Source of the DNA: an uncultured Carnobacterium sp.
GTDB lineage: Bacteria > Bacillota > Bacilli > Lactobacillales > Aerococcaceae
Length of the DNA stretch: 10,157 nucleotides
Direction of reading: 5' to 3'
Assembly (NCBI GenBank): GCA_937976325.1
Contig: CALJSD010000131.1
Location: 1 to 10,157 of the forward strand
Program-made: the position numbers and the translations under genes
In this document: in pieces, positions 6,594 to 10,157 of the stretch
Numbering within the stretch: the first letter of the stretch is position 1
Layout of the letters: each line of letters starts with the position of its first letter
The notes under the pieces: model-generated
Told to the model about the DNA's origin: nothing
Database searches by the model: none
Seen by the model: the letters and a program-made list of their open reading frames with translations, nothing else

Positions 6594-6602
6594 TGCTATA
6601 AT
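6594..6602 (+). promoter_or_regulatory. ftsE extended -10 promoter
   Basis: TGC-TATAAT is a perfect extended -10 element. The upstream TTGTAA (6580-6585) is only 11 bp away, too close to serve as its -35 box. The promoter lies between the hairpin repeat and ftsE, giving a leader of about 35 nt. Confidence 0.65.
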
Positions 6603-6645
6603 AGGGAGGATTAAAATATCGAAGGATTAGAAAGCTGGTGAGTTT

Positions 6646-7332
6646 ATGATTGAAATGATGAATGTAACTAAGAAATATAATAAAGGCATCACTGCTATTA
6701 ATAATTTATCTATCCAAATTAAGGATGGAGAGTTCGTTTATGTAGTAGGGCCTTCTGGTGCAGGTAAATCAACTTTCATTAAAATGATGTATCGCGAAGA
6801 AAAAGCGACTAAAGGTAGAATTCGTGTAGGTAAATATGATTTGATGAAAATTAGAGATCGTCAAATTCCATTCCTACGTCGTTATGTAGGGGTTGTCTTC
6901 CAAGACTTTAAGCTCTTACCACATAAAACTGTATACGAAAACGTGGCATATGCGATGGAGGTTATTGAAAAATCACCTCGTGAAATTAAACGCCGTGTAG
7001 AAGACGTTTTAGAGTTAGTAAACCTAAAACACCGTATGAACAATTTCCCAAATGAATTATCTGGTGGGGAACAACAACGTGTAGCGATTGCTCGTGCAAT
7101 TGTGAATACACCTGGAATCCTGATTGCCGATGAGCCAACAGGGAACCTTGACCCAGAAACTTCTATGGAAATTATGGATATCCTTGAACGTATCAACGAA
7201 CAAGGAACAACAATCGTAATGGCAACACACAATAGCCAAATCGTTAACGAGAAAAAGCATCGTGTAATTGCGATTGAAAATGGTCAAATTGTACGTGACC
7301 AAGAACAGGGGGAATACGGATATGAAGATTAG
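6646..7332 (+). CDS. ftsE: Cell division ATP-binding protein FtsE
   Basis: The cytoplasmic ABC ATPase that works with FtsX at the division site, where the pair activates peptidoglycan hydrolases. The 228 residues show Walker A GPSGAGKS (35-42), Q-loop Gln86 (FQDFKLLPH), signature LSGGE (138-142), Walker B ILIADE (158-163) and the switch histidine His195 (MATHN). The FtsE-typical MIEM start supports ATG 6646. Its ribosome binding site is weak (GGTGAG, 3 nt from the ATG), so expression may be modest. The gene overlaps ftsX by 11 nt, which indicates translational coupling. The hydrolase gene (pcsB-like) that sits nearby in some relatives is not seen; the methionine operon follows instead. Confidence 0.97.
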   Translation: MIEMMNVTKKYNKGITAINNLSIQIKDGEFVYVVGPSGAGKSTFIKMMYREEKATKGRIRVGKYDLMKIRDRQIPFLRRYVGVVFQDFKLLPHKTVYENVAYAMEVIEKSPREIKRRVEDVLELVNLKHRMNNFPNELSGGEQQRVAIARAIVNTPGILIADEPTGNLDPETSMEIMDILERINEQGTTIVMATHNSQIVNEKKHRVIAIENGQIVRDQEQGEYGYED

Positions 7333-8209
7333 AACCATGGGTCGTCATATACGTGACGCCTTCAAGAGTCTTTTCAGAAATGGATTGATGACATTTGGTG
7401 CTGTTTCTGCAGTATCAATGATCTTATTAATCGTAGGGGTGTTCGTAACACTGTTGTTTAACGTTAATAAAATCGGTTCAGATATTGAAAATGACGTAAA
7501 CGTACGTGTGTTTATTGATTTGGCAGCTGACCAAACAAAAACAGATGAATTAGAAGCGAAAATTAAAGCCTTAGATGGCGTTGAGTCTGTTACTTTCCGT
7601 TCTAAAGACGAAGAGTTAGAAGACGTAACAAAGAACTTCGGGGAAGAGTTATCATTATTTAAAAATGATGCAAACCCACTTCGTAATGCGTTCGACGTAA
7701 AAGCAGTAGAACCACAAAAAACAAGTGCTATTGCGAAACAAATCGAAGGCATGGACTATGTAGCGCGTGTTCGTTACGGGGAAGCTCGTGCGGATAACTT
7801 ATTCCGAATCATCGCGACAGCTCGTAATATCGGGGCAGTTGTGATTTTAGGACTTTTAGCATTAGCGATGTTCTTAATTTCAAATACAATCCGTGCAACA
7901 ATCTATGCACGTAGAACAGAAATCGAAATCATGCGTCTGGTGGGTGCGACAAAAGCTTACATTCGTTGGCCATTCTTCTTAGAAGGCGGTATGATTGGAT
8001 TAATCGGTTCAATTATCCCAATCGGATTAGTATGGTCTGTATACCTATGGGTGTATAAAGGCGGTTCAGATTTCTTCTCTGGATCAAGCTTTAGCCTACT
8101 CGATCCAAATCCATTCTTGATTTATGTATCAGCCGGAATGGTTGCCATCGGTGTTCTTATCGGTGCGTTTGGTTCAGTTCTTTCAATGAGAAAGTTCTTG
8201 AAGAAATAG
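7322..8209 (+). CDS. ftsX: Cell division membrane protein FtsX
   Basis: Membrane partner of FtsE that transmits ATP hydrolysis to extracellular peptidoglycan hydrolases. The 295 residues contain a short cytoplasmic N-terminus, membrane segment 1 (about 22-47), an extracellular domain (about 48-165) with the family-typical VRVFIDLAADQ and LDGVESVTFRSKDEEL stretches, and three more membrane segments (about 168-190, 222-245 and 264-287). The cytoplasmic loop ARRTEIEIMRLVGATKAYIRWPFFLEG is split by its location between segments 2 and 3 and carries the FtsX/MacB-type signature. The start at 7322 follows AGGGGGA at 8 nt and lies inside the end of ftsE; a longer frame from 7268 has no ribosome binding site. 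It is cotranscribed with ftsE and ended by a strong terminator. Confidence 0.96.
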   Translation: MKIRTMGRHIRDAFKSLFRNGLMTFGAVSAVSMILLIVGVFVTLLFNVNKIGSDIENDVNVRVFIDLAADQTKTDELEAKIKALDGVESVTFRSKDEELEDVTKNFGEELSLFKNDANPLRNAFDVKAVEPQKTSAIAKQIEGMDYVARVRYGEARADNLFRIIATARNIGAVVILGLLALAMFLISNTIRATIYARRTEIEIMRLVGATKAYIRWPFFLEGGMIGLIGSIIPIGLVWSVYLWVYKGGSDFFSGSSFSLLDPNPFLIYVSAGMVAIGVLIGAFGSVLSMRKFLKK

Positions 8210-8220
8210 TTGAAATTAGC

Positions 8221-8255
8221 AGAAGGAGTGCGGTTTTGCGCTCCTTCTTTTTTAT
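8221..8255 (+). terminator. Rho-independent terminator of ftsEX
   Basis: An 11-bp stem (8221-8231 with 8238-8248, one G-U pair; AGAAGGAGTGC/GCGCTCCTTCT) is followed by TTTTTATTT. It starts 12 bases after the ftsX stop. Confidence 0.95.
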
Positions 8256-8324
8256 TTGAAACTATATGCATAAATGTTATAACGAGTTCTGAAAAACAGG
8301 TATAATCAAATAACGAGTTTCGCA

Positions 8325-8354
8325 TTGACTCAGAATAGGGCCATCGTTTATAGT
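8325..8354 (+). promoter_or_regulatory. Promoter of the metQN operon
   Basis: TTGACT (8325-8330) and TATAGT (8349-8354) are 18 bp apart, placing the start near 8361. A second -10-like TATAAT lies upstream at 8301-8306, paired with a weak TTATAA. The sequence TAACGAGTT occurs twice, at 8280-8288 and 8311-8319, flanking that upstream box. Confidence 0.65.
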
Positions 8355-8400
8355 AATTTCATCAGATAAAGCAATGCAATGAACAGATAAGTAAATAAAG

Positions 8401-8628
8401 AAGAACGTTAAAGAGAATCCGGTTGGTGGGAAAGGATACGGGGCAATTTATTGAAAATGGTCTGGGAGCAACAAAGGTGATGAAGCTTTTGCGATTTGTA
8501 CTCGATAACGTACAAGGGTATCTTGCACCATGCAACGTACTTTTGGAGCGGTAAACTGTGAGGTTTATCGGAATTAGAGTGGTAACGCGAAAACTTCGCC
8601 TCTAGTGTGTAGAGGGGAAGCTTTTTTT
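8401..8628 (+). promoter_or_regulatory. Methionine T-box riboswitch leader
   Basis: The T-box sequence AGAGTGGTAACGCG is at 8576-8589. In the antiterminator, TTAGAG (8574-8579) pairs with CTCTAG (8600-8605) and GCGAA (8587-8591) with TTCGC (8595-8599), leaving TGGTAAC as the bulge that would pair with the ACCA end of uncharged tRNA. Stem I distal features are visible (GGTTGGTGGGAAA at 8421-8433 within ATCC/GGAT). The likely specifier codon is ATG (8457-8459) in TTGAAAATGG, meaning methionine, which agrees with the metQ and metN genes downstream. Other stems include TTGTAC/GTACAA (8496-8515), TTGCA-CCA-TGCAA (8523-8535) and stem III CGGTAAAC/GTTTATCG (8549-8570). Methionine T-boxes are known for Lactobacillales methionine transport genes. 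Confidence 0.9.
8594..8628 (+). terminator. T-box terminator hairpin
   Basis: CTTCGCCTCT (8594-8603) pairs with AGAGGGGAAG (8611-8620) with a single G-G mismatch and is followed by CTTTTTTT. It competes with the antiterminator for 8594-8603, so charged tRNA-Met leads to termination. Confidence 0.88.
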
Positions 8629-8733
8629 ATGGCCCAAACCAACATGGACAGAGCAACATCTGTTGGAAATCACGAAGCGCGCATGTGGTTTCCAAACAAA
8701 GAACAATCATTTAACCAAAAAGGGGACTTATAA
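8629..8733 (+). CDS. Possible 34-residue leader ORF before metQ
   Basis: An ATG directly after the T-box terminator U-run opens 34 codons (beginning MAQTNMDRATSV, ending NQKGDL) and stops with TAA one base before the metQ ATG. The purine-rich 3' arm of the terminator (AGAGGGGAAG) could serve as a ribosome binding site, 8-13 nt upstream. The frame encloses the metQ Shine-Dalgarno, an arrangement that would allow translational coupling. I recognise no family, no signal peptide and no membrane segment. It may equally be a chance open frame in a structured leader, so confidence is low. Confidence 0.3.
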   Translation: MAQTNMDRATSVGNHEARMWFPNKEQSFNQKGDL

Positions 8734-8734
8734 C

Positions 8735-9586
8735 ATGAAATTTAATAAATTATTCAAAGCAACAACATTCGGACTTTTAGCAACAGCATTAGTAGCATGC
8801 GGAAACAACTCAGCAAAATCAGAAAGCACAACAGAAGCTGCAAAAGCAGAAGACAAAACAATTAAAGTAGTCGCTTCACCAGCACCTCACGCTGAAATCT
8901 TAGAAGCAGCTAAACCACTCTTAGAAAAAGAAGGGTACAAATTAGACATTAACATCGTAAATGACTATGTAACTCCAAACAACATCGTTTACGGAGGAGA
9001 TGCGGATGCAAACTACTTCCAACACACTCCATATCTTGACAAATTCAACAAAGAACATAACCAAGATTTAGTTTCTGTAGGGAACGTTCATATCGAACCA
9101 ATGGCAATTTACTCTAAGAAATACAAATCATTAAAAGAATTACCAGACAACGCAGTGGTATATGCGTCAACAAACCCTGCTGAAGTAGGTCGTTTCTTAA
9201 GCTTCTTCACAAAAGCTGGATTAATTAAATTAAAAGAGGGTGTGAACCCTGTAACTGCTGGATTAAGCGATATTGCTGAAAATCCAAAGAACATCCAAAT
9301 CAAAACAGAAATCGCACCTGAATTATTAGTATCAACATACGAAAACAATGAAGGGGATGCAGTAATCATCAACTCAAACTTTGCAATCGATGCTAAACTT
9401 TCACCAGTGAAAGATTCAATCGCTTTAGAAGATGAAAGCTCACCATACGCTAACTTAATCGCTGTAAAACCTGCTGACAAAGATAAAGCAAAAATTCAAG
9501 CGTTAATCAAAGTGTTACAAAGTGATGAAATCCGTAAATTCATCAGCGAAAAATATACAGATGGTTCTGTAATTCCTGCGAAATAA
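8735..9586 (+). CDS. metQ: Methionine ABC transporter substrate-binding lipoprotein
   Basis: Captures methionine outside the membrane and delivers it to the MetNI permease. The 283-residue protein starts at 8735, 8 nt after AGGGGA; a longer in-frame start at 8663 lacks a ribosome binding site and would put 24 residues before the signal peptide. The signal peptide (MKFNKLFKA, then a hydrophobic core) ends in the lipobox LVAC, with Cys22 as the lipid-modified residue of the mature protein. A Ser/Glu/Lys-rich linker follows (about 26-44), then the NlpA/MetQ fold, including VVASPAPHAEILEAAKP and the typical GDADANYFQHTPYLDKFN. The methionine T-box upstream and metN downstream support methionine over other NlpA-family ligands. 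The permease gene metI lies presumably beyond the window. Confidence 0.95.
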   Translation: MKFNKLFKATTFGLLATALVACGNNSAKSESTTEAAKAEDKTIKVVASPAPHAEILEAAKPLLEKEGYKLDINIVNDYVTPNNIVYGGDADANYFQHTPYLDKFNKEHNQDLVSVGNVHIEPMAIYSKKYKSLKELPDNAVVYASTNPAEVGRFLSFFTKAGLIKLKEGVNPVTAGLSDIAENPKNIQIKTEIAPELLVSTYENNEGDAVIINSNFAIDAKLSPVKDSIALEDESSPYANLIAVKPADKDKAKIQALIKVLQSDEIRKFISEKYTDGSVIPAK

Positions 9587-9609
9587 TAAAAAATAGTAAG
9601 AGAACAAGA

Positions 9610-9657
9610 GGAGTGGAAAGATGCAAAGCCAAAAGCCTTGTACTTTTCGCTCCCTTT
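9610..9657 (+). terminator. Intercistronic hairpin between metQ and metN
   Basis: A long imperfect stem pairs GGAGTGGAAAG (9610-9620) with CTTTTCGCTCC (9643-9653) and continues through TGCAA/TTGTA, with two bulged bases. It is followed by CTTTT. The weak U-tract suggests partial termination or a barrier to 3' decay. Either would yield more metQ than metN mRNA, as suits a binding protein needed in excess. Confidence 0.6.
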
Positions 9658-9677
9658 TAACATTAAGGAGTGAAACA

Positions 9678-10157
9678 ATGATTCGAGTAGAGAACGTGTC
9701 CAAAACATATACTGGGAAACAAGGCACGGTTGAAGCTGTAAAAGATGTCTCATTAGAGATTAGTAGAGGCGAAATTTTTGGAGTGATTGGTTTTTCAGGT
9801 GCGGGTAAAAGTACATTGATCCGTTTATTAAATGGACTTGAGACAGTTACAAGTGGTCATATTTATATTAATGAAAAAGACATTACAACCTTAAAACGCA
9901 AAGAGCTTTTAAAAGAGCGTCAAAAAATCGCGATGATTTTCCAACATTTCAATCTTTTATGGTCGAGAACAGTCGAAGAAAACATTGCTTTTTCACTTGA
10001 AATTGCAGGCGTTCCAAAAGCCGAGCGTAAAGAAAAAGTAGCCGAATTAATCGATTTAGTTGGACTAACTGGACGTGAGAAATCTTATCCGTCACAACTT
10101 TCTGGGGGACAAAAGCAAAGAGTCGGAATTTCCCGTGCGTTAGCTAACGATCCAGAA
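9678..10157 (+). CDS. metN: Methionine ABC transporter ATP-binding protein, partial
   Basis: The cytoplasmic ATPase that powers methionine import with MetI and MetQ. Only the first 160 residues are in the window; the family is usually about 340 residues, so the rest of the ATPase and the C-terminal regulatory domain are cut off. Visible motifs are Walker A GFSGAGKS (38-45), Q-loop Gln89 in FQHFNLLWSRTV, and signature LSGGQ (141-145) followed by KQRVGISRALA. Walker B lies just past the edge. The start at 9678 (MIRVENVSKTY) matches the family and has AAGGAG 7 nt upstream. A second in-frame ATG at 9621, with GAGGAG 7 nt upstream, would add 19 residues, but its ribosome binding site lies in the intercistronic hairpin; I prefer 9678. 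Confidence 0.95.
   Translation, partial: MIRVENVSKTYTGKQGTVEAVKDVSLEISRGEIFGVIGFSGAGKSTLIRLLNGLETVTSGHIYINEKDITTLKRKELLKERQKIAMIFQHFNLLWSRTVEENIAFSLEIAGVPKAERKEKVAELIDLVGLTGREKSYPSQLSGGQKQRVGISRALANDPE

Noticed and set aside
6882..7232. Long antisense frames within ftsE, ftsX and metQ
   Set aside because: They mirror conserved coding sequence, lack ribosome binding sites and encode no recognisable domain.
7268..7321. Upstream extension of ftsX
   Set aside because: It has no ribosome binding site and lies within ftsE; ATG 7322 has AGGGGGA at the right distance and matches the family start.
8663..8734. N-terminal extension of metQ (24 residues)
   Set aside because: It starts within a hairpin, lacks a ribosome binding site and would displace the lipoprotein signal peptide from the N-terminus.
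1..10157. Search for tRNA, rRNA or insertion sequence genes
   Set aside because: I saw no tRNA-like cloverleaf, rRNA segment or transposase frame in the window; the only tRNA-related element is the T-box.

Overview
The window reads as chromosomal DNA of a low-GC Gram-positive bacterium of the order Lactobacillales. The evidence is AT-rich codon use, AGGAGG-type ribosome binding sites, U-tract terminators, the gene order hpf-secA-prfB-ftsE-ftsX (long-form hpf), and a methionine T-box upstream of metQ. A Carnobacteriaceae/Aerococcaceae-type organism (Granulicatella-like) is my guess; the sequence alone does not settle the genus.

Layout. A glycerol dehydrogenase gene (gldA, 25-1119) is on the minus strand; its sigma-A promoter carries a near-consensus catabolite (cre) site inside the spacer. 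All other genes are on the plus strand. hpf (1514-2056, ribosome hibernation factor) has its own promoter and a leader with two hairpins, and ends at a strong terminator. A second, similar terminator lies about 120 bp further on. secA (2372-4816, Sec translocase motor) and prfB (4871-5993, release factor 2 with the classical programmed +1 frameshift) each end in a terminator hairpin. A stretch of about 650 bp without a convincing gene follows (5994-6645). Its second half is a modular repeat element: two tandem units of 122-123 bp plus a partial third, each unit a long hairpin whose arms differ in sequence but keep their pairing, bracketed by ATACGAG/CTCGTAT. ftsE and ftsX (6646-8209) overlap by 11 nt and encode the ABC-type regulator of cell-wall hydrolysis at the divisome. 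The last part is a methionine uptake operon: promoter, AUG-type T-box riboswitch, a possible 34-codon leader ORF, metQ (lipoprotein, 8735-9586), an intercistronic hairpin, and metN (9678 to the window end, cut off).

How the genes work together. hpf, secA, prfB and ftsEX are core genes for ribosome preservation, secretion, translation termination and division; they look separately transcribed, since each block ends in a terminator. metQ and metN form a transport system controlled by charging of tRNA-Met. The elements least explained by known annotation are the covarying tandem hairpins at 6240-6547 and the layered regulation between the T-box and metQ/metN.
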